In this document: positions 22,083 to 33,943 of the stretch, piece by piece
Position numbering within the stretch: position 1 is the first letter of the stretch
Layout of the letters: each line of letters starts with the position of its first letter
Source: Gastrodia elata
Taxonomy: Eukaryota > Streptophyta > Magnoliopsida > Asparagales > Orchidaceae
Direction of reading: 5' to 3'
Length of the DNA: 64,000 nucleotides
NCBI GenBank assembly: GCA_016760335.1
Contig: CM028669.1
Span: 64,538,568 to 64,602,567, forward strand
Translations under genes and position numbers: made by a program
Notes under the pieces: generated by a model
The model's input: only the letters and a program-made list of their open reading frames with translations
Databases searched by the model: none
What the model was told of the DNA's origin: nothing

Positions 22083-24820
22083 TGTAACAACCAAAGGTTG
22101 TTACCCAGCTTAATTTAAGCTTAATCATGTCTTAATTTCCATTTCATTAAATTCATCTAGTCATTAGAACCAAACCCTGAAGGTTTGAAGTAATTCAGAG
22201 CTAAATCCAATATTTGGATTATTTTAATATTTAATTAATTAGAAAATTTAGGTATTTATTTTGACCTCGAAATCGAAATCCGACTTCACCGTTGCGATCG
22301 TTACCCCCAAATTAGCTAGGGGTGACGTTTTGGACGCGTTTGGAAGTCGTTGATTTTTTCACAAATATTTTAATATAATTAAATACCCCAAAAATTAGCA
22401 TAATTAAATAATCGTCGGAATCAAATTCCGACTTCGCCGTTGGATTCCACACCCCCAAATTCATTAGGGGTGAATTTTTAGAAATTTTCGGAGCGCGTTT
22501 CAAAGATTTGAATTTTTAAATAATTTAAGAAAATTAAATAAATAATGATTGAGTCCCTAATTTACAATTCTCCAGAATTTTTTATTTCTTTGCTGACAGC
22601 CCCCTCCCAATTTTGATGCCCCCATGCTCCCATGCCACCTTAGGCTTCTTCATGATGGCTCTTCCCTATGCCTCATGATGGCCTCCCTCCCTAGGCTTAT
22701 GATGGCCTAGCCCCTACTCCCATCCTCCTCTCCTTTTTTAAGAAGAACCACAGTCCTCTCCTCCTTCTTTTGCTGAAAGTTTCTCATATCCCCTTACATT
22801 TTTTGATACACTTATGTTGAAGAAGAAGGAGTTCAGCTCACCCTCTAAGGCTTTAAAGAAAAGCAAAGGTTCCCTCTTCTTCCTCTTCTTGCAAGGACTA
22901 AGGTACCCCTATACCCCTCTCTTTGGTCTTCTTCATATATTTAAAATGCTTAATATATCTCTAGAAGTCTATAAATATGTACGAAAGCCATTAAGGCTCT
23001 TAAAAGCATAATAGAAAACTACTCTGTTTTCTTTGTATTCTGCATACCCTTGTATTTGTCAGCATATTTTGTATAGCTAGGATATTTTGTTTGTGCCGAT
23101 TTTAGTGTTGATGGAAAGGTATTGGAAAGATCTTTCCATCGATATATGGCACCGCACGTGAAGTGCTTTAGGTTGAGAGTAATCAAACCTGAACGTTGAC
23201 CCATCATTGTTTACGCTCAGGAAAAATCACCGTCTGATCCTACAGCGCGCTGCAGCACCCAGAGTTACGAATTTGGGTCCGCTCCAGCGCGCTGCAGCAC
23301 AAAATTCGCTACAGCGTGCTGCAGTGCCCCAATTTTTTAATCCGGGTCCGCTAGAGCGAGCCATAGCGCTGAAATTTGCATTTTTGCCCGCTACAACGCA
23401 CTCCAGCGCCCATTTCATATAAAGACCGCTATAGCGCACCCTATCACTTAAAAATGCATTTTTTGGTCGCTACAGCGCACTACAGCTCGCCATAGTGGCC
23501 AGAAAATTGAATTGACCATATCTTAGTCATACAGACTCCAAATTCAAAACTTTAAAGTGCTAGATAGCTTAGAATTGCAGTGACTACAATATTATAAAAA
23601 AGTATTTTGGTTTTAAACCCTAGAGAAGTCAAAAATGACCAAAATATCTCTAATCAAAATTAGGTCATAACTTAGCCAATTGAGGTCCAATTTGGGTCTA
23701 CTACCAGTCAAAATACTTAGTGGGATATAAGGAAGCTATAGCCACTAAATTTGCTAAATTTAATTGGCTATAAATAATTTGTTAGACCTCAAAATTCAGT
23801 GTTCTTAGACTCTATGGAGTCCTTGAACTGTATCCAAAAGTAAAATATATAAAAATTTAGATTTCATTAAGTGCAATTTACTAAAAAGCCCATTAGGTCA
23901 AAAACCTTAGTTTGAACCTATAAGACCCATTTCATACCTAAATTTGGTATACTTACTATCTATCTCCATGTTGGATAGTAAAGAATCATTTGATAGTAAG
24001 AAATCCTAATTTGGAGCCCTAAATCAAAAAGTTGACTTTTTAGACCCTTAAGTAGGGGCAAAATGGTCATTTTGCCCAAAATTTAGGTTAAGTGCCCTTA
24101 ACCTTTAATCTATGTTTTAAATCACTCAAACTAGTATTAGAACTGTATTAGAATCATTTAAGTGAGAAAAATCAGCCATTAGGTCAACTTAGTAAAACTT
24201 CTAAAATTTTTCTAAGTCTTTTCCTTAAGATCTTTCACCTCACATTAGGACTACTCCTAAGATTATGACTAGCTCATATGTTAGATTTCATTCATTAGAT
24301 AAGTGGATTATTTAATGAATGAATTTTTGGTTTTATTAGTTTCTAGAAATTTTACAACTTATTTTGATTATTTTGTCTTTTAACCCTAGATTTAGGATAA
24401 GGAGATTCATCCTATTAAGTTTGATTTGCTTAATATGATCTACCTTAATCAATAGATCACTTTTAGACTAAAACCTAGATCTTATATCTTAACCTTTTTG
24501 GATTATGTGATTAAGCCCAATCTCGTGGTGGTTAAACCATAATTTATAGTCTAGTAGATCTTGATCAGATCTTAGATAGGATGTCTAAATTCATAAAACT
24601 AGGACATATGATTTATTGATTGAAGTTGTAGTCGTATTTGATTGAATTAGATTAGAACCTGATCAGTTATAATCCTTTTAACTTATAAGGTCGTGCTTCT
24701 AAGTTATACTCGATAGTAAGGAATTGGAGATCCTGAACTTGTGTAACTTAGAATAGTTAGAATGGTTAATTAGACAACAATAGTGTCACCATGTATAGAA
24801 GAGTCCCTTGCTTACTGTGT
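22083..24820 (+). repeat. Gypsy LTR, 5' portion only
   Basis: It starts TGTAACAACCAAAGG and holds both copies of the ACCCCCAAATTAGCTAGGGG-type box (22303-22324 and about 22451-22474). It then has the pyrimidine-rich leader (22560-22800), an AAGGTACC site (about 22900), the GGAAAGATCTTTCC block (23123) and a CTACAGCGC array (23235-23510). It stops at about 24820, just after AGTCCCTTGCTTACT, where a minus-strand gag begins. About 1.5-2 kb of LTR end is missing, judged from 59105-63329. Confidence 0.85.
23235..23510. repeat. Palindromic GCTACAGCGCGCTGCAGC array
   Basis: At least six imperfect units, spaced about 30-60 bp, each contain a self-complementary CTRCAGCGCRCTGCAG-like core. The same core appears in the copia LTRs (32890-33130, 49895-49960) and in other gypsy LTRs (51855-52390, 57430-57690, 60365-60540). 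It is much more GC-rich than its surroundings. Confidence 0.75.
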
Positions 24821-24824
24821 ATTC

Positions 24825-25860
24825 TTCCACAAAATCTGTAAGTGTTTGGTGTTCTCAGAGCAGGTCCACTGAGATTACTTTGAATATTGAAAACTCTCCC
24901 TTAAGGTCTTGAGAACTGCTGCCTCTTTGATGAAAATTTGGGTGAAAAGGCTGGCCTCTTAGTTATTCTTGAAGAGTATTGCTCTTCTTGAGCTTCCATG
25001 AGCTTGGCCTTCTCTACTAATTGAGCAAAGTTTGAAATCTAAAGAGGTGTTTGAATATGCTGAAAATTATTCCTTAATCCATTAAGGAATAAATGACACA
25101 TGACTTCTTCAGTTGTAACCATCTCAGGAGCAAAGCTAGATTAACGAGTGAATTCTTCCTCGTATTCTGTCACAGTGTAACTTCCTTGCTTTAGGTTTAG
25201 GAGCTCTTTTCTCATTGTCTGCCTAGCAGACTGGGACACATACTTACCTAAAAATGCCTTCACAAATTCTTCCCACTGAATTTCTTCTTCTTATTTATTC
25301 TGGAATGTAGTGGTCTTAGTTGTCTTCCACCACTTCTCAGCACTTTCTATCAGAAGATAAGTAGCTAGGGATACTTTTTGATCTTCAAAACTTTTAGCAC
25401 ATCTTAATTCCTTTTCTATCCTTTGAATCCACTCCTCAGCTTCCTAAGGAGTTGCTTTTCTATTGAATCTCAGAGGCTGGAGTTTTAGAAAAATATGCAT
25501 ATCTTCATTTACTGCTTTCTTTTGAATTGAAATAGGGTTTGGGTTTTTAAATTGTTGATTGTTCATAAATTAACTCATCATATTCATGAATTGGAGCATC
25601 TGATTTGTTCCACTATAATCAAAAGGGTAGACTGCTTCAATGTTAGGTGAAACAGTCTCATTATGGCTTGGGGTATTTTGAGGAACATTTTCCTCCTGAG
25701 ATTGGTTGTTGTTGTTTTGATTATGGCTCTTCATAATCTGGAAAAATAATAAACTATACTTATTATGCTCTCCAACTTAAAATCTAACTACTAATAATTT
25801 AGTAATTGTATTCATATTGTTGGCTATTTAATGAATCATTCCTTAAATTGTCTCAAACTT
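24825..25860 (-). pseudogene. gag polyprotein, minus-strand gypsy element
   Basis: The reverse reading starts near 25737 with a KSHNQNNNNQSQE-type polar leader. It then gives FLKLQPLRFN, EAEEWIQRIEKELRC, SAEKWWKT, IQWEEFVKAFLGKYV, MRKELLNLKQGSYTVTEYEEEFTR and MCHLFLNGLRNN, the full set of plant Ty3/gypsy gag blocks in order. Several stops (for example after TP and after FTR) interrupt it, and it is cut before the zinc knuckle. It lies directly downstream of its own LTR and primer site. Unlike the first gypsy element it shows only one gag core. Confidence 0.88.
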
Positions 25861-25861
25861 C

Positions 25862-25874
25862 GCTCTAATACCAA
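25862..25874 (-). other. Primer binding site, minus strand
   Basis: The reverse complement reads TTGGTATTAGAGC, the tRNA-Met type primer site with one change, four bases from the LTR end TTGCCA. It sets the LTR boundary at 25879. Confidence 0.8.
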
Positions 25875-25878
25875 TTTG

Positions 25879-28800
25879 TGGCAACCGGGGATCGAAGTTC
25901 GAGAGTCTTTAAAAAAAAATTCATCTCAAATGTAAACATATACATTTTTATAAACAAAAGGATATAAAATAATAAAAGTCCAAAGTCCAATTATACATTT
26001 ACAGATATAGCCAAAAGATATATGAAATTTTACAATAGTTTATCTTTTACAAAAATAAAGATGAAATATTCACATTTTCTTGCTTCTTTATTCTTCTCTT
26101 TTATTTGGCAGATCCTTAATTATCAAAACCTAAAAAACACAGTTACCAGTCAGGTAGGAGTACGCAAATTGTTCTTATAAGATTAATTCTAGCATCCTAA
26201 AATAGGTATAAATCAAACATGAAAGTAACTAAAATATCTGCATAAGTAAAGCAAATTTCCAAATTTAAGTATTGCCCTGCAAGTTAGCTGTGAAATTCAA
26301 TATAACTGTAAAGCATGAAATAAATAAATTTTATCAAAAAGCATTTGTAACAATAAGTCGAGTCCGTAGACTCCTAAGCCCAAATGGGTAAACCCATAGG
26401 CATAACCTGTAGGAAGCTTATCTCACTACCCGTCGGTAGCTTATTTAAAATAGGAACTGATTCTGTGTCTTTTCTCTGGATTTGCCCACTTCCTACAAGG
26501 GCTAACTCCCTCCATTTAATTCCCAGGAGCTGCCAACAGGCCCAATCTGTACAGATTATCAGTGTTGCGTTCCACCCTCCAAAGACAAAAACCACAATAG
26601 TATCTACCATTTTTCATCTTTTTATTACATGCTATTTGATATCATTCTTTTGCAGGTTTAATAGCGCTAAGCAGTTTGTAATAAATAGTGCTCAAAAGAA
26701 AATGGCTCAAAATAAGAATACTGAAATGAAACTTACAAGTAAATTTACATACCTGACTGTTTTGACAAAATATCAATCAATTTAATTTCTTTGATCTGCC
26801 AAAAATAGTTTAAGTTATTAATTTAATGCCTTATGATTGTAACATGATTTATAATAATAATTAATACTTGAATATTTGCTTTATTTATTAAGTTACATAA
26901 TTATTTATGCCTTATAAGATCAAATTAGGAATTTGACCTCATAAGGGTATATTAGTAATTTTACCCTTAATGAAGTTTAGAATTTCTATTAGTTTATTGT
27001 AGATTATGTCCTAAGGTTTCCATAGAACCTAAAATCATCTAATTCTGATATTATTGGCTAAGTTATAGCCAATAAAATTTCTATGGTTAATAATTAGGGT
27101 TAAATGTGATTACTGAGTGATTAGTGAGATTAGTCACAAAAGTATTAAACTAATTATACAGCTAGGTTCTAATTTACTTTATGAGTCTTTTAAAACTGAA
27201 TTTATTTAACTTGGATCATTAGTTTTGTTAATATTTACTAATTAAGATTTTAAGATAATTAGGGTTGATTAGGAGATCTAACTGTTGGATCCTAAATATT
27301 TTTGCAGTTTATTGTAAATTAGGTTTTTCTGATCTAAATTGATATTTGGATCATCTAATTTGGAGCTAAATTGACTTACTTATATCTATTTAAAATTTCT
27401 AGGGTTAAAGGCTTAATTAGGGTTAAGCCCTAATTATGATTAGTCTCAATTTAATCCAAATGTCAAAATTAACACTACTAAAATATTCCTTAGGATTTTT
27501 TGAGTATTTTGAGATCATATTTGGTATGTTTGTGTAAAAGCTTACAAAGTTAGGGTTATTTAAATATTTGTAACATATTTTTGAATCATTTTAATACCCT
27601 TAAATATCATTATATTAAATATTAATCTTATAGTAAAATAAATTACATTATTAAACTCTTCATATTTTTCTGATTAATTTGAGATATTTAATTGTATAAT
27701 TTGGTTAAATATTTTAAGAATTATGTAGGTTTGAAGTTTAGGGTATTTAATTAAATTTATTTAATAATGCTATTTATATTTGGTTTATTGTTAATTATAT
27801 TTATCTATATTAAATATTACTTTATTATATTCATTTACTTAATTATTCTATTTATGTGTATATATATAAGTTTTTAAAATGATTATATATATTAATATAT
27901 TTATTAGATATTATTAATTAATTATTTTAAATTTTATGTTTATGAATATATATATATTAAGTATGTATATAAGTATTAATAAGAATTATTATTAAAATTT
28001 TATTTTATTATTATTTTATTTTCTTTATTCTGCAGATTAATCATTTCAACGACAGTGGTGGGCCCCACCATCCAGGTAGCGCAACAACAATTGTTAGTCA
28101 ACCACTGGCGGGCCCCACAATTGACAGCTTTGAAAAACTGCGGGGAGTCAAAAGCTGTGAAAACTTTCACATGAGGTGGGCCCCATGCCATCCACGCGGT
28201 GGCATAAGACTCGCAGCAGCGTATCAAATGGGCCCGCATGCCGCATTATCTAAGTCCACGTGGATGGATCTGAGCGGCTCGATTAAGTGAATCGAACGGT
28301 TTGAAACTTTGATTCAATCGGACAATCCTAACAATTTATTTAAGATCTAATGGTTCTAATTAATTACATAAATCGAAAAGAGTTGAAAATAATCCAGATC
28401 AAATCCAACGGTTTGATTCCGATTTGGATCTTACGGTGGATTCAGAGGGGCGTTTCGCCTTCCCTCTCTATCCTTTGCATGCGATTAGAGTTTTTCTGAA
28501 TGATCGATTGGAGGTTTCGATTGTTATCATGAGGTGAAGAGATGCGATATTAAGATCTAAATATAGGATGCATATACAAATGGAAGAGAGGTACCTTTAA
28601 TTCGATATTTTTGACCTAAGTTGATTTAGAGGAAGGAGTAAGTTGTCGATCGAGCTCTCTGATCGATTGATTATCCAAATAATGTTTTTTGTAAGAGGTT
28701 GAAGTCCTTAAACTAGTCCTAAAGCAGTGGGTGGATGCGTGGATGCGGCTCAGTGCGCCGCGCGGAACGTAGGGTTACACGCGCCGCAAGTCCCGTGAGT

Positions 28801-29264
28801 GCTGAGGAAGACAAGCTCAGATCCGTCTGATCGCTCGGATGGATCAAAATTCCCATCCATTCGAACGGTTAAAGAGAAACGGCGTCAAGCACTAAGTAGA
28901 CAGCGCCGTTATTATTTAATTAATTAAATAATTATTTATTTTAATTAATTTAATTAATTAATCTTAATTTAATAAATATGTTCTAAATATTTTCAATATA
29001 TCAATCCTAGCTAATTGGGGGCTTCTGAACGCAACGGTGCACTCGGATTTTTTATCCGACAAGTATTTAATTATTCGAATTTTAGGTATTTAAAATAATA
29101 TTAAAATATTCAACAAAAATTTACGTCTTTCAAATGCATTCAAAACTTCACCCCTAGCTAATTTGGGGGTGGTGAACGCAACGGCAAAGTCAGATTTTTA
29201 ATCTGAGGTCAAAATTATTTAAATATTAATAAACAAATTGGAAATTAATTTATAGTATTTTACA
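25879..29264 (-). repeat. Complete LTR of the minus-strand gypsy element, 3386 bp
   Basis: On the minus strand it starts TGTAAAATAC and ends GGTTGCCA. From 27972 to 29264 it matches 30712-32002 closely along its length. It carries the paired AGCTAATT...GGGG boxes (about 29008 and 29152), a GC-rich part (28040-28880) with a CCACGTGG G-box at 28256-28263, and a region near 26350-26600 with short inverted repeats. The 133-codon frame at 26384-26785 is chance; it has no domain and no counterpart. Confidence 0.88.
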
Positions 29265-29284
29265 TTCTCTCCAACTTAAAAGAG
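29265..29284 (-). other. Polypurine tract, minus strand
   Basis: The reverse complement reads TCTTTTAAGTTGGAGAGAA and directly precedes the LTR start TGTAAAATAC. It is preceded by GTCGGGACGACATC, the usual ...GACGACATC... end of plant gypsy pol-to-tract sequence. Confidence 0.8.
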
Positions 29285-29289
29285 ATGTC

Positions 29290-30705
29290 GTCCCGACATC
29301 AATCTAAAATTTAAAGGAATTTACTAAATTTAGAATCACTTACTTAGCGAAATAAATGAGGATAAGATTTCCTCATGCTTGATTCTTCCTCCCATGTAGC
29401 TTCTTCTTTGCGGCAGTTCTTCCATCAAACCTTTATCATGGGAATGGATTTATTTCTTAGTTTCCTCTCATCTCGATCTAGAATTTCTTTTGGTTCGATC
29501 ACATAGCTAAGATTTGGTTGCAAATTGATATCTTCTACTTCTACTCTCATTGAAGGTTCTGATAAGCATTTCCTTAATGAGGAGATATGAAACACATCGT
29601 GCATCAGACTCAGATGTGGTGGAAGTTTGATTTGATATGCCACTTGGCCGACTCTTTTTATAACCTCAAAAGGTCCAATAAATCTTGGATTTAATTTCCC
29701 AGAAACTCCAAATCTTGAAACTACTCTGAATGGATTAACTTTCAAATACACGAAGTCTCCAACAGAAAATTCCACATGACGATGATGAGCATCAAAATAT
29801 TGCTTCTGCCTATCTTGAGCTGCTTTTATTCGATGCTGAATTAACTTAATCTTTTCTGTTGCCTGAAGGATCAAATCTGATTTTAATATTCTATTTTCTC
29901 CAATACTATTCCAGGATAAAGAGTGATACACTTTCTTCCATAAAGGACTTCATAAGGAGCCATTCCAATACTTGCTTGAAAACTATTATTATAAGAGAAT
30001 TCAATTAATAGAAGGTGATCATCCCAACTTCCTCCAAAATCTAATACACACAGACAAAGAAGATCTTCTAGAGTTTGATTCACTCTTTCAGTTTGTCCAT
30101 CAGTCTGCAGATGAAAACCTGTGCTCATACAGAGCTGTGAACCAAGATCTTGATGAACTGCTTTCCAGAACTTTGACATGAATCTGCTATCTGTATCAAA
30201 AATGATGGTTTTTGGAATACCATGCAATCTTACTATCTCTTTTAGATAGATCTTTGCCAATTTGTCTACTGAATCTGTCTGCTTAATGGGTAAAAAGTGT
30301 GCCGATTTTGTAAGCCTATGCATAATTACCCAAATAGAATCATTATTGAAATTCAGTTATGAAATCCATAGTAATATCTTCCCATTTCCATTGAGGTATA
30401 AGCTAGAGGTTGAAGTAATTTTCCTGGTTTCTGATGTTCCGCTTTTACTAAGTTACAAGCTTCACACTTTAATATAAAATCAGCTATACTTTTCTTCATC
30501 CCTGGCCAACAAATGTGTGATTTCAAATCTTGATACATTTTGTTATTTCCAGGATGAATTGAGTATCTAGACTAGTGAGCTTCTTTCAATACTTTAGATC
30601 TTAGCTTATCTTTATTAGGTATCCATATTCTGGATCCACACCAAATATTTTTATTTGAATCCAATTTCAATTCTAAATGCTTTCCTGATTGAAAAGATGC
30701 AGATA
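29290..30705 (-). pseudogene. Integrase of the minus-strand gypsy element
   Basis: The reverse reading starts mid-pol at 30705. It gives CEACNLVKAEHQ of the zinc-binding end (about 30440), RLTKSAHFLPI, IFDTDSRFMSKFW with the second catalytic Asp, QTERVNQTLEDLL with the Glu, FSYNNSFQASIGMAPYEVLYGRKC, LNPRFIGPFEVIKRVG and VFHISSLRKCL. It ends in a WEEE/YPHLF chromodomain-like tail near 29370. The pieces 29883-30323 and 29425-29931 are open but in different frames. RT and RNase H are absent because of the deletion at 30706. Confidence 0.92.
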
Positions 30706-32002
30706 AGGATTAATTAGAATTATTATTAAAATTTTATTTTATTATTATTTTTATTTTCTTTATTCTGCAGATTAATCATTTCAGCGACAGTGGTGGGCCC
30801 ACCATCCAGGTGGCGCGACAACAATTGTTAGTCAACCGCTAGCGGACCACAATTGACAGCTTTGAAAGACTGCGGGGCCCACAATCAAAAGCTGTGAAAA
30901 CTTACACATGAGGTGGGCCCCATGCCATCCACGCGGCGGCATAAAACTCGCAGCAGCGTATCAATTGGGCCCGCATGCCGCGTCATCTAAGTCCACGTGG
31001 ACGGATCTGAATGGCTCGATTAAGTGAATCGAACGGTTTGAAACTTTGATTCAATCGGACAATCCTAATGATTTATTTAAGATCTAATGGTTCTGATTAA
31101 TTCCATAAATCGAAAAGAGTTGAAAATAATCCAGATCGAATCCAACAGTTGGATTCCGATCTGGATTTTACAGTGGATTCAGAGGGGCGTTTCGCCTTCC
31201 CTCTCTATCCCTTGCACGTGATTAGGGTTTTTCTGAATGATCGATTGGAGGTTTCGATTGTTATCATGAGGTGAAGAGATGTGATATTAAGATCTAAATA
31301 AAGGATGCATATACAAATGGAAGAGAGGTACCTTTACTTCGATATTTTTGACCTAAGTTGATCTGGAGGAAGGAATAAGTTGTCGATCGAGCTCTCTGAT
31401 TGATTGATTATCCAAATAATGTTGTTTGTAAGAGGATGAAGTCCTTAAACTAGTCCTAAAGTGGTGGGTGGATGTGTGGATGCGGCTCGGTGCGCCGCAC
31501 AGAACGTAGGGTTACACGCGTCGCTGAGTCCCGTGGTGCCGAGGAAGACGAGCTCAGATCCGTCAGATCACTCGATCGGACGAATAAAAATTCATCTCCA
31601 TTCGAACGATTACAGAGAAACGGCATCAAGCACTAAGTAGACGGCTCCGTTATTATTTAATTAATTATATAATTATTTATTTAAATTAATTTAATTAATT
31701 AATCTTAATTTAATAAATATGTTCTAAATATTTTCAATATATCAATCCTAGCTAATTGGGGGCTTCTGAACGCAACGGTGACTCGGAGTTTTGATCCGAC
31801 GAGTATTTAATTATTCGAATTTTTAGGTATTTAAAATAATATTAAAATATTCGTCAAAATTTTACGTCTTCCAAATGCATTCAAAACTTCACCCCTAGCT
31901 AATTTGGGGTGGTGAATGCAATGGAAAGTCAAATTTCAATCTGATGTCAAAATTATTTAAATATTAATAAACAAATTGGAAATTAATTTTTGGTATTTTA
32001 CA
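30706..32002 (-). repeat. Partial 5' LTR of the minus-strand gypsy element
   Basis: This 1.3-kb copy matches 27972-29264, including the CCACGTGG G-box (30993-31000), the GC-rich stretch and the paired AGCTAATT boxes. It ends TTTTACA at 32002. Its inner end is fused to pol at about 30706 through short shared ATAAG/ATTA bases, so the rest of the LTR and the front of the element were lost by deletion. Confidence 0.88.
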
Positions 32003-32306
32003 AGCCATGAGCACAAAAGGCAATCATTGTTAGAATTCAGCGTGGAGTCAAGGGCTATAAGTTATATGATGCAGTTTATAGGAAGTTTGTCATCAATAAG
32101 GATGTGAAATTTGAAGTGGATTTCTTTATGAGGCTTATGAGTTTACATTATGTGGAAGAAATTACAGTGACTCCTACAAGCAGGTAGAGAGTGGGGTTTG
32201 ATGCAGCCTCATTTGTTCCATAGGATGCTTCCCATCATGATGTAGCTACTAATGTCATACATATTATTGAAGACCATTTTAGTTATGAGGACGAGGATGA
32301 TGATGT
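32003..32306 (+). pseudogene. Ty1/copia integrase C-terminal region, plus-strand host copia
   Basis: The reading gives IIVRIQRGVKGYKLYDAVYRK and FVINKDVKFEV, the well-conserved KGY.LY....RK..ISRDV.FDE block after the catalytic core of copia integrase, then an acidic linker (YEDEDDD) before the missing RT. One stop is near 32188. It is cut on the left by the gypsy composite and on the right by a minus-strand copia LTR. Further pieces of the same plus-strand copia type are at 49973-50160 and 56017-56261, so they are probably one element split by later insertions; that link is inferred. Confidence 0.82.
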
Positions 32307-33270
32307 TGGTAATTAAGCACAAAGACCTTCTAGCACACAATACCGACTGTATAAGTGATTATTAAAGTGTGTACTCTCTACTTGAGGATCGGGGTTGCAT
32401 TGACAGTTACCAAAGAAATCCAAAACATAGATTTATAAAGAATAGATCACAGCACATGCATGAAAAGTAAACACTATCACACAAACATCCAAACACAAAT
32501 GATTACATGGAAAACCCAAGATTGGAAAAAATCACAGAACCACACCACAAAGAAAATCCATTAGAAGACTTGAAGAGGTACAGAGTTACAAAGAGCTTAT
32601 CTGTTGATTAGAAAAACACATGCTCTTACCCTAATATGGAGAGGAGAGGAAGCAACCACCAATAGGAGTCTCTTCTCCAACATGCAAGAGGATTCTTGCA
32701 CTGCATCTTCCTTAGGGCTTCACCTAGTGATCTCCTCCTCACATCTAGCACAAGCCTCCAATTGAAAATTCCAACATAATAAACTCTTCCCAATTTTTCA
32801 CTTAAGTACCCAACTCACATTTGGACCCTGAAAAGTTCAAAATGCCCTCTAATTTACTTTGAGCATAACCTAAACTGGTGCAGAAGTCCTCCAAGTACTA
32901 TGACATATTGTAGTGCCTGAGTCTTGAGTTGAAACCTGCTACGATGCACGGTAGCACCCGCATCTTGGGTTAGCACCCACCGAGGCACGCAGTAGTGCCT
33001 GCATCTCGAATCGTTTACAACTTGGGATGGACCTACTGCGGTGCGCGGCAACACATGCTTTTCTAGCTTCTATTCACTAAGGCACGTGATAGTGCCTCCA
33101 TCTCAGTGAGGGACTGCTAGGGCATGTTGTGGTGCACCACAGTGCTCTACAGTGCTTGTGTTGATTATGAACTTCACTCCTTGTTTCGAATTGCCTCAGA
33201 ACCTCCCAGAAGCTCGCCAGAGCACCATAAGCATATATATGATGGACTAAATGGTCTCCGCAACATAACA
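32307..33270 (-). repeat. 3' LTR of a minus-strand Ty1/copia element, 964 bp
   Basis: On the minus strand it starts TGTTATGTTGCGG after a copia-type polypurine tract and ends ...TTACCA. It aligns with 49317-49972 (for example GAGGATCGGGGTTGCATTG and the CATAGATTTATAAAGAATAG blocks). It contains a run of TAGTGCC / GTAGCACC palindromic units (32890-33130). Short ORFs in it are not genes. Confidence 0.88.
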
Positions 33271-33415
33271 ATCTTCCACTTGGAGATCAAAAGAAAATCA
33301 TCTCCACTTCCGACTTTGATTCTTTTTTGTCTTCTTCCATTCTTATCAAGAATGTTGTGTGGCTCACCCGCTCTCTTTTTACAGACCAAGGCTAACTGAA
33401 GCTGTATATAGCTTC
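33271..33415 (-). other. Polypurine tract and 3' untranslated end of the copia element
   Basis: The reverse complement reads GATCTCCAAGTGGAAGAT just before TGTTATG, the usual copia layout (..CAAGTGGGAGATTGT..). Upstream of it on the minus strand is about 130 bp without a recognisable domain. At 33397-33418 there is a perfect inverted repeat, CTGAAGCT and AGCTTCAG around GTATAT, next to the junction with the inserted LTR. Confidence 0.7.
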
Positions 33416-33849
33416 AGTTTCTCCACTATTACTGATTTAAAATGATGTTGTATGCCACTAAATTCATAATTATACCTTTGAATATGCCAAAGAACTGTAT
33501 GCCACTGATATGCTGACTTGGTGTCTCAAGACACCTCACAGATTCCTAAGTGAGTGAACGCTCTGCTAACAAGTCCTTAGGTGATCTAAGTGCTCCGCTA
33601 ATGCTGACATGACTTATGCATTAATGATATGTCAAGGCTTTGATGATGGTATGCTTTAAATCATCAAAAATCCCAAAATCAATTTAATATCAAATACTGA
33701 TTCCATTTATCTCCATTGTGCAGAATTCATCTAAATGAAATTTGACCCCTAATTCTAATTTATTGAATGATCTTAGTTAAGATTATATGTAGAATCATCA
33801 ACTGAAGGGGTTGTATACTCATAGTTGGTATTCCAAGGATAGTGAATTT

Positions 33850-33943
33850 AACACTTAGTTTGTTTAACTGCACTTATTGAAGTGCACGACGATAAGGGGT
33901 AGAACCCGGTCACAGTTTATTCTCTCAAACTAAGCTGTTAAAT
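33850..33943. repeat. TAGTTTGTTTAACTGCACTT repeat, copy 1
   Basis: This stretch (GTGCACGACGATAAGG, then CACAGTTTATTCTCTCAAAC) recurs at 44020-44110 with a few changes. Without the solo LTR between them the two copies are about 131 bp apart, so they are tandem units of the minus-strand LTR. Confidence 0.75.

Larger units (their letters stand above)
24820..32002 (-). mobile_element. Minus-strand Ty3/gypsy composite: LTR - int - LTR - gag
   Basis: Read on the minus strand: LTR start at 32002, broken at about 30706; integrase; polypurine tract; complete LTR (29264 down to 25879); primer site; gag, broken at about 24825. The middle LTR therefore serves as the 3' LTR of one unit and the 5' LTR of the next. 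This is how a tandem array made by unequal or intra-strand recombination looks. A deletion joining pol to the inside of the outer LTR removed gag, protease and RT of the first unit. Confidence 0.8.

Noticed and set aside
26384..26785. 133-codon open frame
   Set aside because: It lies antisense inside a gypsy LTR, overlaps a frame on the opposite strand, and matches no family.
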